This document shows positions 33,006-41,485 of a stretch of 64,000 nucleotides of DNA, one piece after another (within the stretch, counting starts at the first letter, position 1; every line of letters begins with the position of its first letter). The notes beneath the pieces are model-generated. The model was not told the origin of the DNA and did not search any database. It worked only from the letters and a program-made list of their open reading frames with translations. A program made the position numbers and the translations under genes. Origin of the DNA: Pseudomonadota bacterium (GTDB taxonomy: Bacteria; Pseudomonadota; Gammaproteobacteria; Steroidobacterales; JBCBZW01); contig JBCCWS010000023.1 of assembly GCA_039193195.1 (NCBI GenBank), forward strand, positions 25,592-89,591, given 5' to 3'.

Positions 33006-35644
33006 GCGATCTGCTGCTTACTGGTACGTCGATTACCCTTGCCCGCGCCGGCGCGAAAGCGGCGACGCTGGCCAGCTTGCAGCAGCACTTTGACATCCCG
33101 CCGATCCTTGTGATCGCCCCAGGTGCATTTGCGCAAGGCGCGCTACATTCCTCCATTACCGACACTCTCGTCGAACAACTCACTCACCTGGGGCCTGGAC
33201 CCTACGCCGTGCGATCCTCGGCACGAGAAGAGGACGGCGCGGCGGCGGCGCATGCCGGTCAGTTCCTCTCCTTGCTCAACGTGGCGGCGGACGACGTGGC
33301 GGACGCTGCCCTGCGCGTGTGGCGATCGGGATTTGCGGACAACGTGCTCGCCTATCGCCGCGCCCAAGGCCTCGACGACGCCCCGCAGCCTCCGGCTGTG
33401 CTCGTCCAGGCGATGGTACCGGCGGTCGCCGCAGGCGTGGCGTTCTCAGCGGACCCGGTCAGCGGCGATCAGGACACGGTGGTGATCAGCGCCACGCGGG
33501 GCCTTGCGGACCGCCTGGTCAGCGGCGAAGTGGATGGCGACCAATACTGGGTCGCTGCCGATGACACTCTGCGCTCTCACCTGGCGAGCGAGGAAGCCGT
33601 GCTAAGCCCTGAGCGCCGGCGCGAAGTGGCCGCGCTCGCTCGCCGAGCCCGCAATGTATTGGGGGCCGAGCAAGATGTGGAGTGGGCGTATTCCCCTGAC
33701 GGCACGCTCTACCTCCTTCAGTCGCGCCCCATCACAACACTGGCGTCATCCGACTCAGCGGGAAGCTCCACAATGCCCGCCACCGAAGGGCAGGCGCAGG
33801 GCATAACCCTCACCATCTGGGACAGCGCCAACATCATCGAAAGCTACCCCGGGGTCGTCTCGCCCCTGACGTTTTCCTTCGCTCGCTACATCTACGCCCA
33901 CGTGTACCGGGCCTTCTCGCGGCTCATGGGGGTGTCCCAGCGGCGAGTCGACGAGCACCGCCACGTGTTCGAGAACATGCTGGGCCGCCTCGACGGCCGT
34001 GTGTACTACAACCTCCTCAACTGGTACCGCGCCCTCGCCCTGTTCCCCGGGTTCGCCAACAACCGCAAGTTCATGGAAAGCATGATGGGCACGCAGTGCC
34101 TGGCGGACGAGATGGTCGCCGACATCGTACCGCCGAAGGCCCGTGGCCTGGCCCTAGTGGCCCAACGATTGCGCATGGCCCGCGTCGCGACCGGCTTGCT
34201 CTGGCACCAGGTGAGACTGGCGGGCACCGTGAAGGCCTTCTACGCCCGTTTGGAGTCTGCGATGACGCTGCCGGACGAGGCGATAGGATCCCTCGACGCG
34301 GGTCAGCTCGCCGGCGCCTTCCGGGACCTCGAACGCCAGCTCCTGCAGCGCTGGGACGCGCCCTTGATCAACGACTTCATATGCATGATCGCCTTCGGCG
34401 CTTCGCGCAAATGGCTCGAGCACGCGGCCGGTAAAGAGGGGCTCGCCCTGCACGCGGACACGCTGATCGGCCGCGGCGACATCGTCTCCGCCGAGCCGGC
34501 GCGCATGATCCGCGAGATGGGCAACACCATCGCCGGGGAACCCGCCACGGTTGCCGCGCTGGCCAACGGCGACCCTGCCTGCCTGCGCACGCATCCCGCG
34601 CTGCGCGAGCCCGTAGAGGCCTACCTCGCGAGGTTCGCCGATCGCTGCACGCAGGAGCTCAAGCTCGAGAGCCTGACTTTGCACGACGATCTGCAGCCGC
34701 TCGCCTTCGCCGTCGCAGCCAGTGCCCAGGCCGCCGCCGCCCGCCCGCCGGCAGGCACCGAGCGAGGCGCCGACCAGCGCGACGCGAATGCCACCACCAC
34801 GCGCCCACCTCGGCGCACGCTGGCCAGCACGTTCCCCAGCCACCCTGTCAAGCGCTGGTTTGCCGGTCGACTGCTGGCCTGGGCCAGCGCCCGCGTTCGC
34901 GACCGGGAGAACCTGCGCTTCGAGCGAACGCGCCTGTTTGGCCGCGTGCGCCGGATCTTCCTGGCGATGGGCGCACGGCTGCAGGAAGCCGGCGTCCTGG
35001 ACGACGCCCGCCAGGTGTTCTGCCTGACGGTGGACGAGCTGCTCGCGGCGGCGGAGGGGACGAGCGTCACCCAAGATCTGCGCCAACTCGCCGCACTGCG
35101 CCAACGGGAACTCGACGCGAGCCTGGCACGCCCGGACCCCCCTGAACGCCTAAGCCTGCGCTCGCCCCTGCCGAGCCTCGCCGTGCTGCAAGGCGCACTC
35201 CACCACGAGACGAGTGCCGATGCTGAAGACGATCATCGCGGCGAGGAAGTGCGAGAAGGTCTCGCCTGTTGCCAGGGCATCGTGACTGCGCGCGTGCGGG
35301 TGATCACAGACCCGCGGCGCGAGGGGCTGAAGACTGGCGAGATTCTGGTCGCACGGCATACGGACCCCGGTTGGATCGCTGTATTCGCCGCTGCGGCCGG
35401 CGTGATCGCCGAGCGCGGCTCATTGCTGTCGCACTCCGCCATCGTCGCCCGTGAGCTGGGATTGCCTTGCGTGGTGGCGGTCCCAGGGGTCACCGCTTGG
35501 CTCGAGAGCGGCGACCTGGTGCGACTCGACGGCGGCCTCGGCACGATCACCCGCGTGCAGCGAGCGTCTGACTTCACAACCGCAGTGACGCCTGACGAGG
35601 CTGCCCGCGTCGGCGACGCACCATCCGCCGAGACGCCGCCGTGA
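33002..35644 (+). CDS. PEP-synthase/rifampin-phosphotransferase-like dikinase
   Basis: The 880-residue protein has an N-terminal ATP-grasp (PPDK_N) domain, with Ala-Val-Arg-Ser-Ser-Ala-Arg-Glu-Glu-Asp and Asp-Val-Glu-Trp-Ala (about 60-250). A long central domain without known motifs follows (about 260-780), then a C-terminal swivelling phospho-His domain (Gly-Ser-Leu-Leu-Ser-His-Ser-Ala-Ile-Val-Ala-Arg-Glu, with His811). The TIM-barrel PEP-binding domain of true PEP synthase is absent. This architecture is that of ATP-dependent dikinases acting on a third substrate, such as rifampin phosphotransferase. It therefore probably phosphorylates a small molecule or lipid precursor made in this operon. 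Both its junctions are GTGA overlaps. Confidence 0.78.
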   Translation: MSDLLLTGTSITLARAGAKAATLASLQQHFDIPPILVIAPGAFAQGALHSSITDTLVEQLTHLGPGPYAVRSSAREEDGAAAAHAGQFLSLLNVAADDVADAALRVWRSGFADNVLAYRRAQGLDDAPQPPAVLVQAMVPAVAAGVAFSADPVSGDQDTVVISATRGLADRLVSGEVDGDQYWVAADDTLRSHLASEEAVLSPERRREVAALARRARNVLGAEQDVEWAYSPDGTLYLLQSRPITTLASSDSAGSSTMPATEGQAQGITLTIWDSANIIESYPGVVSPLTFSFARYIYAHVYRAFSRLMGVSQRRVDEHRHVFENMLGRLDGRVYYNLLNWYRALALFPGFANNRKFMESMMGTQCLADEMVADIVPPKARGLALVAQRLRMARVATGLLWHQVRLAGTVKAFYARLESAMTLPDEAIGSLDAGQLAGAFRDLERQLLQRWDAPLINDFICMIAFGASRKWLEHAAGKEGLALHADTLIGRGDIVSAEPARMIREMGNTIAGEPATVAALANGDPACLRTHPALREPVEAYLARFADRCTQELKLESLTLHDDLQPLAFAVAASAQAAAARPPAGTERGADQRDANATTTRPPRRTLASTFPSHPVKRWFAGRLLAWASARVRDRENLRFERTRLFGRVRRIFLAMGARLQEAGVLDDARQVFCLTVDELLAAAEGTSVTQDLRQLAALRQRELDASLARPDPPERLSLRSPLPSLAVLQGALHHETSADAEDDHRGEEVREGLACCQGIVTARVRVITDPRREGLKTGEILVARHTDPGWIAVFAAAAGVIAERGSLLSHSAIVARELGLPCVVAVPGVTAWLESGDLVRLDGGLGTITRVQRASDFTTAVTPDEAARVGDAPSAETPP

Positions 35645-36762
35645 GCGACACCGAGATCACCAGCCGCGCGCGCTTCGACCAGATCCGCTACGCCCAGGTG
35701 TGGGAGGACGCGGATATCCTCTTGTCCGCCTTGGTGCCTGATGAGGCTACTGACCTCAGCAACGCCACTGCCCTCTCCATCGCCTCCGCCGGCGACAACG
35801 CCCTCGCGCTGCTGGCGCGCGGCTTCGCGCGCGTGATCGCCGTCGATCTCAGCGCTGCCCAGCTCGCCTGCGTACGCCTACGTGTGAGCGCCTATGAGAC
35901 CCTACGCCACGAAGAGCTGGTCGAGCTGATGGGATCGCGTCCGTCGGTGCGACGGGCCGAGCTGCTGGATCGCACGGCGCGGCGCCTCGACGACGCGGAT
36001 CAGGCGTTTTGGTCAGCACGCCGGGACCATGTCGAACGGTATGGGCTGGGCGGCGTCGGCCGCTTCGAGCACTACTTCCGCGTGTTCCGCACCCGCGTAC
36101 TGCCCGTCATCCACGGCAGCGGCACGGTGCGCGACTTGCTCGACTCACGGGACCCCGAGGCGCGTGAGCAATTTTATCGCGAGCGCTGGAATAGCTGGCG
36201 CTGGCGATTGGTGCTGAAGCTGTTCTTTTCAGAGTTCGTCATGGGACGCCTGGGCCGCGACCCCGCCTTCTTCACCCACGCCGAAGGCAGCCTTTCGGCC
36301 CAAGTTGGCGAGCTCACACGTCACGCACTGGTCGCCCTGGATCCGTCCGCCAACCCGTATTTGCACTGGATTTTGCTAGGACGCCACGGTGAGCACGAAG
36401 ACGCCTTGCCCTTCGCCCTGCGCGCCGCAAACTTCGATATGATTCGGTCGCGCCTCGCCCACCTCGAGATTCACCACTGCACGATGGAAGCCCTCGCAGA
36501 TCAGGGCGTGCAAGCCGATGCCTTCAACCTCTCCGACATCTTCGAGTACATGTCGCCACAGGCGCATGAAGCGGCCTACCGCGCCGTACTGGCAACCGCG
36601 CGATCCGGTGCCCGTATCGCCTACTGGAACATGATGGCACCCCGGCGCGCACCGCCATCCCTGGCCAACCAGGTCATCACCTTACAGGCTCTTGAGCAAG
36701 ACCTCGCACCGCGCGACAAGGCCTTTTTCTATCGCACGTTCGTCGTGGAGCAGGTGCGGTGA
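35641..36762 (+). CDS. BtaA-like DUF3419 aminocarboxypropyl transferase
   Basis: The 373-residue protein opens with Phe-Asp-Gln-Ile-Arg-Tyr-Ala-Gln-Val-Trp-Glu-Asp, then a SAM-binding-type segment (Ser-Ile-Ala-Ser-Ala-Gly-Asp-Asn-Ala and Val-Ile-Ala-Val-Asp-Leu-Ser), both characteristic of DUF3419. Its studied member BtaA moves the 3-amino-3-carboxypropyl group of S-adenosylmethionine onto diacylglycerol, the first step to betaine lipids. No BtaB-type N-methyltransferase is adjacent, so the product may be different from DGTS. It overlaps both neighbours through GTGA junctions. Membrane association is likely, though there are no transmembrane helices. Confidence 0.75.
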   Translation: MSDTEITSRARFDQIRYAQVWEDADILLSALVPDEATDLSNATALSIASAGDNALALLARGFARVIAVDLSAAQLACVRLRVSAYETLRHEELVELMGSRPSVRRAELLDRTARRLDDADQAFWSARRDHVERYGLGGVGRFEHYFRVFRTRVLPVIHGSGTVRDLLDSRDPEAREQFYRERWNSWRWRLVLKLFFSEFVMGRLGRDPAFFTHAEGSLSAQVGELTRHALVALDPSANPYLHWILLGRHGEHEDALPFALRAANFDMIRSRLAHLEIHHCTMEALADQGVQADAFNLSDIFEYMSPQAHEAAYRAVLATARSGARIAYWNMMAPRRAPPSLANQVITLQALEQDLAPRDKAFFYRTFVVEQVR

Positions 36763-38093
36763 GCGCCGCTATGCTCGGCCTGAGCGCCGGCAAGATCGTG
36801 GGATCTGTCGTGCTGCTAGTGGCCGTGCTGTGGAGCGTCGCGCGGCTCGCAAGGCGCCTCAAGCTGGCGCCGGAGCTCTCGCGCAAGGCTATCCACATTT
36901 CCCTCGGCTTGTACTGCCTCGCGTTCCCCTGGCTATTCACCCATACGTGGGAAGTCGCCTTGACCTGCGCCCTCGCTGCTGCCGTGTTCATCGCCGCCCG
37001 CGGGCGCCTGCGCAGCAAGCTCGGCGAAGGACTGCATTCGGTGGATCGGGTGTCGTACGGGGAGGTGCTGTTCGCCGTGTCGGTTGCCCTGCTGTTCGTT
37101 CTAAAGGACGGTCACTACATCACCGTAGTCGACCAGGGTGCGCCGCCGATGGGCGTGGTGCTCTACGTCTTGCCGCTGCTCATGCTCACGCTCTGCGACG
37201 CCGCCAGCGCCATCGTGGGCTCACGCTACGGTCGCAATACTTTCCGCGTCGAACGCGGGCGAAAGAGTTGGGAGGGCGTCGCGGTGTTCGTCGCCAGCGG
37301 CTGGCTCCTCTCGCTGATCGTCTACCTCCTGCTCACAGACATCGGCCGCCGCGAAGTCATCTTACTCGCCTTCGTCACGGCCGCCTTCGGTGCCCTGCTC
37401 GAAGCATCGAGCTGGCGGGGGCTCGACAATCTGTTCATCCCCTTAGGGCTGTACTTTCTCCTCGCCAACCTCAGCTACCTCGGCGCGTGGTGGCTGGTGC
37501 TCGTGGCTAGCGCCTTTCTCGTGTCCGTGGCCACGCTCATGGAGCTGACCCGGCGCCGCCATGAGTCTCCTCACATGGTGGCCATGTTCACGTCCCTGTT
37601 CTTCCTGATCGGCACTTTCTCGGGCGTGGACAGCCTGCTCACGCCGATCTTCGCGGTGGCCGTCTACGCGTTCTGCCGACGCACCGACCCCGCCCGCGAG
37701 GTACTGCACGACCCCTTGAATCTGGTAGTCGTGATCGTGGGAGTGGCGCTAGCCTTCTTCCTCGTGAGTCACCTGCTCGAGGTGAACACGATCTTCGCCT
37801 TCAACGTCGCCTTTGCGAGCCTGGCGGCTGGGATCGCTGCTCGCTACGGCCAGCGGGTCGCGGTGGCGTTGCTCGCAACCGCGCTGGCCATGGCGGCGAT
37901 GAGCGTACGCACGGTAGTCGTGGAAGGCGCGTCGGCGCAGGCACTGAGCTTCTTCACCGTCGGCGCCAGCGCCATCGCGCTAGCGGCACTTCTTGGATGG
38001 AGTCAACGCGATCGCGAGCTGCGCTTTCCCTGGGTGGTGTTGGGGTCCGTGAGTGCGACCCTGGGCCTGCTCACACTGCCCTTTTCACCATGA
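36759..38093 (+). CDS. Phytol/dolichol-kinase-like CTP-dependent membrane kinase
   Basis: The 444-residue protein has about a dozen hydrophobic helices. The motif of the polyprenol-kinase/CDP-DAG-synthase superfamily is present around residues 145-170: Cys-Asp-Ala-Ala-Ser-Ala-Ile-Val-Gly-Ser, then Gly-Arg-Lys-Ser-Trp-Glu-Gly. Family members phosphorylate phytol or dolichol using CTP. The second half (from about residue 280) adds five or six helices not found in the shortest members. It starts at a GTG overlapping the previous stop. In this operon it could supply a prenyl phosphate to the UbiA-like enzyme. Confidence 0.72.
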   Translation: MSAAMLGLSAGKIVGSVVLLVAVLWSVARLARRLKLAPELSRKAIHISLGLYCLAFPWLFTHTWEVALTCALAAAVFIAARGRLRSKLGEGLHSVDRVSYGEVLFAVSVALLFVLKDGHYITVVDQGAPPMGVVLYVLPLLMLTLCDAASAIVGSRYGRNTFRVERGRKSWEGVAVFVASGWLLSLIVYLLLTDIGRREVILLAFVTAAFGALLEASSWRGLDNLFIPLGLYFLLANLSYLGAWWLVLVASAFLVSVATLMELTRRRHESPHMVAMFTSLFFLIGTFSGVDSLLTPIFAVAVYAFCRRTDPAREVLHDPLNLVVVIVGVALAFFLVSHLLEVNTIFAFNVAFASLAAGIAARYGQRVAVALLATALAMAAMSVRTVVVEGASAQALSFFTVGASAIALAALLGWSQRDRELRFPWVVLGSVSATLGLLTLPFSP

Positions 38094-38154
38094 TCGGTCG
38101 CCTCATCCCGCGCCGCCCCGCCGGTAAGCAGCGCACACCACAGCCCCAGCACCT

Positions 38155-38988
38155 ATGAACGACATCACCGAGTGGAACTTCGCGAACGCTGAGATGACGG
38201 TCTACGCCCACGCCCCCAGCCTTGACGGCGCGCGAACCGCAGCGATCGGTAGCTTCGCCTGCGCGGATGCGATGGCGGGAGAAGTGGCGCTAAAGGTGGC
38301 CGTCGTCCGCCTGCGCGAGGCAGGATTCGGCGCCGTCTTGGGTCCCATGAACGGCACCACGTGGTCCAGCTACCGCTTGGTCACGCAGAGCGAGGGGCGC
38401 GACCCGTTCTTTCTGGAGCCAGCCAATCCATCGCACTTCGTAACCGCCTTCGAGAATGCAGGATTCGACGTCGTGGGGCGCTACTGCTCGGCCGTACGCG
38501 ATTCGGCCGCGCCCGCCCCTGACGCAAACCGCCCGCCAGGCATCCACCTGAGGTCGCTACGCGCAGATGCGCTCGAAGACGAACTCTCCCGCATCTTCGA
38601 CGTATGCCTACAGGCCTTTGCGCGCAACGCGTTCTACACGCCGATCCCCCGCGCCGCGTTCATAGAGGGCTACCGGGCACTCGCTGTCCACATCGACCCT
38701 GAACTGGTGCTCCTGGCCGAAGACGGGACCGGTGCCCTGCGTGGCTTTCTCTTTGCCCTGCCGGATCCAAGCAACCCCGCGCACACCGTCATCCTCAAGA
38801 CCTATGCGTCATTGGTGCCGGGCTGTGGTTCCGCACTGGCAAACAGATTTCATCGCATCGCCGGAAGACGTGGCTTCAGCGAGGTGATTCATGCCCTAAT
38901 GCACGAGGACAACCTCTCGGCCGAACACAGTACGCGCACGGCGGGGCGGATATTTCGACGCTACGCGCTCTACGGCAAGAGCCTGTGA
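38155..38988 (+). CDS. GNAT-like acyltransferase domain protein
   Basis: The 277-residue soluble protein has the general layout of GNAT-fold proteins acting on large substrates. The segment Gly-Phe-Gly-Ala-Val-Leu-Gly-Pro-Met-Asn-Gly-Thr-Thr-Trp lies near residue 60, and a second half contains a Phe-Leu-Phe-Ala-Leu-Pro-Asp beta strand and an Ala-Asn-Arg-Phe-His-Arg helix consistent with an acyl-CoA site. The canonical Gln/Arg-x-x-Gly-x-Gly/Ala loop is not clear, so the fold assignment is tentative. It starts 61 bases after the kinase gene and overlaps the next gene by four bases. It may transfer the acyl group activated by the neighbouring ligase. Confidence 0.6.
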   Translation: MNDITEWNFANAEMTVYAHAPSLDGARTAAIGSFACADAMAGEVALKVAVVRLREAGFGAVLGPMNGTTWSSYRLVTQSEGRDPFFLEPANPSHFVTAFENAGFDVVGRYCSAVRDSAAPAPDANRPPGIHLRSLRADALEDELSRIFDVCLQAFARNAFYTPIPRAAFIEGYRALAVHIDPELVLLAEDGTGALRGFLFALPDPSNPAHTVILKTYASLVPGCGSALANRFHRIAGRRGFSEVIHALMHEDNLSAEHSTRTAGRIFRRYALYGKSL

Positions 38989-40460
38989 ACGCCCTGCTGG
39001 AGCGTTTCCTCGCGCACGCTAGCACCCGTCCCGAACAGGCGGCGCTGATCATGGGCAGCGGCGCTACCACCACCTACGGTGAGCTCGCAGCCCGATCTGG
39101 ACGGCGCGCTGTCGAACTGGAGCGAAGCGGTATTCACGCCGGCGATATCGTCCTGGTCGCCCGCGGTGTCTCGCCCGCTCTCTACGAAACACTGCTAGCA
39201 CTGTTCCGTCTCGGCGCCGTGGCGATGTTTCCCGAACCCGCCGCAGGCCTCAGTGGCGTACGCCACGCAGTGCGAGCGGCTGGCCCCGCTGGGCTAATCG
39301 GCGGCTGGCCTGTGCGCGTCCTGCAGCCTTTCATCGCAGAACTGCGCGCCCTGGCGAACTTGCCGAAACGTCCCGCGACCGCGAGTGCTGCACCCCCTAA
39401 GGCGCGTAATGATCGACGTGTCCGGGCCGATGGTCCCGTGGTGGCCACAGCTGCCGAGTCCCCCGCGTTGATGACCTTCACCAGCGGCTCTACCGGCCAA
39501 CCAAAGGGAATCGTTCGATCCGTTGAGTTCCTGCTGCTGCAGCACGAGCTGCTGGAGCGGATTCGGCACACGCAGCCCGACGATGTCGATCTGATCTCTC
39601 TACCGGTATTCATCCTCTCCAACCTGGCTGCGGGCGCCACCAGCGTCATCCCCGCGGGCCGCCTCTCGCGCCCTTCAAAGCTCGACGGTCGCCGTCTGCG
39701 TGAACAGATGGTCCGACATCAGGTGACCCGCCTCGTCGCCCCTCCGGCGGTTTGCGAACGCGTGGTGCGGGCCGAGGGCCCTGCGCTCCCCTCGATCAAG
39801 GCCGTGTTCACCGGCGGTGGCCCCGTCTTCTCAAACCTCCTGCACGCGCTCCATAAGGCCATGCCGCAGGCCGCGATTCACGCCGTCTACGGCTCCACGG
39901 AGGCAGAACCTATCGCCGCTATTCGCTTCGATGAGATCAAAGCCACAGACTTCGAGGCCATGGCGCGTGGCGGCGGTCTGCTCGCGGGTCATCCCATCCC
40001 CGAAGCGCAGGTGCGAGTGGAGGACGATGAACTGTGGGTGAGCGGCCCCCACGTCAATCCGGGCTACCTCGATCCCGCGGACGATCGGCACACGAAGGTC
40101 CATGACGGCGCTCAGCTCTGGCACCGCACCGGGGATGCGGTGCGGGTGGATACACAAGGTCGCCTGTGGCTCCTCGGACGCCTCTGCGCCACCGCCGACG
40201 GTCTGTATCCCTTTGCGTTTGAAGCGGCGGCACTCGGCTGGCCTGGCGTGCGCCAGGCCGCGCTGCTCGTGGACGGTGAGCGCCGCTGGCTTGCCCTCGC
40301 CGGAGAACGCCTCGACATGGAGCTCTTGCGCAACCTGGCACAGCCCCTAGGCGAGGTGACGGTGGTCGCCGTGCGAACCGTGCCGATGGACAAGCGCCAC
40401 AACTCCAAGGTGGACTATCCGCGCCTGCGTCAACTGCTGGCGCACACGCCTAATCGGTAG
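38985..40460 (+). CDS. Acyl-AMP ligase / AMP-binding enzyme
   Basis: The 491-residue ANL-superfamily adenylating enzyme is complete. It has the P-loop motif Thr-Phe-Thr-Ser-Gly-Ser-Thr-Gly-Gln-Pro-Lys-Gly (about residue 165), Tyr-Gly-Ser-Thr-Glu-Ala-Glu-Pro (about 305), Trp-His-Arg-Thr-Gly-Asp-Ala-Val-Arg (about 385), and near the end an Asn-Ser-Lys-Val-Asp-Tyr segment with the catalytic Lys. It activates a carboxylic acid as an acyl-AMP and would pass it to CoA or another acceptor. No carrier protein gene is present, so CoA or a direct acceptor is likely. It is the last gene of the operon and begins at a GTG overlapping the GNAT stop. Confidence 0.82.
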   Translation: MNALLERFLAHASTRPEQAALIMGSGATTTYGELAARSGRRAVELERSGIHAGDIVLVARGVSPALYETLLALFRLGAVAMFPEPAAGLSGVRHAVRAAGPAGLIGGWPVRVLQPFIAELRALANLPKRPATASAAPPKARNDRRVRADGPVVATAAESPALMTFTSGSTGQPKGIVRSVEFLLLQHELLERIRHTQPDDVDLISLPVFILSNLAAGATSVIPAGRLSRPSKLDGRRLREQMVRHQVTRLVAPPAVCERVVRAEGPALPSIKAVFTGGGPVFSNLLHALHKAMPQAAIHAVYGSTEAEPIAAIRFDEIKATDFEAMARGGGLLAGHPIPEAQVRVEDDELWVSGPHVNPGYLDPADDRHTKVHDGAQLWHRTGDAVRVDTQGRLWLLGRLCATADGLYPFAFEAAALGWPGVRQAALLVDGERRWLALAGERLDMELLRNLAQPLGEVTVVAVRTVPMDKRHNSKVDYPRLRQLLAHTPNR

Positions 40461-40547
40461 TGGCCGAGCACTTGTGCTTGCGGATTGCACGAGGAGGACA
40501 CGGCCGCCTTTAGTGATGGGTCGCACCCTACGCGTGAGCAGGCAAGC

Positions 40548-41351
40548 TCAGCGCTTGCCTGGCTGAAGCTCCAACATGGTGAGTGCCGCGGCGCTAGCAC
40601 CAGCCACGGACCAGCCGCCGTCCACCGGCAGGATAGCGCCGTTTACGTAAGCGGCTGCATCGGAGGAGAGGAACATGGCCGTCTGGCCGATCTCCGTCGC
40701 CGTGCCGAAGCGATTGAGGGGTACGCTCTTGCGATACATGTCGGCGACCGCCTCCGTCGGTGCCAAGCGCCTCACGCCTTCGGTGTTCTCGATCGGCCCC
40801 GGCACGATGCTGTTCACGCGCACCCCTGCCGCCCCCCACTCCAACGCCAGCGTCCGCGTCAACATGTCGACGCCCGCCTTCGCCGCGCACACGTGGCTTT
40901 GCATCGGCATGGCCAGAAACGCTTGAGGGGCGGAGATGTTGATCACCGATGCACCCGGTTTGGTGAGGTACGGGTACGCCGACTTCAACACGTGAAAGGA
41001 GCCGAGCAGGTCGATATCTACGACGGACTTGAAGGCGTTCGCCGACATGTCGCTGGCGAAGGCCGGGAAGTTGCCCGCAGCGCCAGAGATCAGAATGTCG
41101 AGGGGCCCCGCCGCCTCCGCGTGGCGCGCGAGGGCGTCGCTCACCGCGTCCACGTCCCGCACATCCAGCGAATAGCCCGTGGCGCCGGCCCCTAGGGTCG
41201 CCACTGCCGCATCCACCTTGTCCTGGGAACGGCTCGCCACCGCGACGGACGCGCCTGCATTGGCGAAGCACTGGGCGATACCGAGGTTGATGCCGCTCGT
41301 GCCGCCGAAAACGAACACTTGCTTGCCGGTGAAGTCGAAGGTAGCGGTCAT
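40548..41351 (-). CDS. SDR oxidoreductase, 2,4-dienoyl-CoA-reductase-like
   Basis: The 267-residue short-chain dehydrogenase has the cofactor loop Gly-Gly-Thr-Ser-Gly-Ile near residue 16 and the variant Ser-Gly-Ala-Ala-Gly-Asn-Phe-Pro instead of Asn-Asn-Ala-Gly. The Lys of the catalytic motif is present in Ala-Ala-Lys-Ala-Gly-Val-Asp, but the Tyr four positions before it is missing. These deviations are those of the 2,4-dienoyl-CoA reductase/PECR branch, which reduces unsaturated acyl-CoAs with NADPH. The end Leu-Pro-Val-Asp-Gly-Gly is standard. It is convergent with the lipid operon and monocistronic. Confidence 0.8.
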   Translation of the reverse strand: MTATFDFTGKQVFVFGGTSGINLGIAQCFANAGASVAVASRSQDKVDAAVATLGAGATGYSLDVRDVDAVSDALARHAEAAGPLDILISGAAGNFPAFASDMSANAFKSVVDIDLLGSFHVLKSAYPYLTKPGASVINISAPQAFLAMPMQSHVCAAKAGVDMLTRTLALEWGAAGVRVNSIVPGPIENTEGVRRLAPTEAVADMYRKSVPLNRFGTATEIGQTAMFLSSDAAAYVNGAILPVDGGWSVAGASAAALTMLELQPGKR

Positions 41352-41485
41352 GGGGAAAATCCTAGCACTATGTCGATGGCCCTAGTGTCCATTACGCTTT
41401 GGCGTCGTTGCAACGCGTAGGGTGCGACGGCGCAGTGCCTGGCCACGATCAGCAACATCGTCGACGTGGAAGGGAGAAGGCGTAC

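Noticed and set aside
41390..41400. CTAGTGTCC, like the MITE end
   Set aside because: Only nine bases match and no partner repeat is nearby; chance or a trace too short to call.
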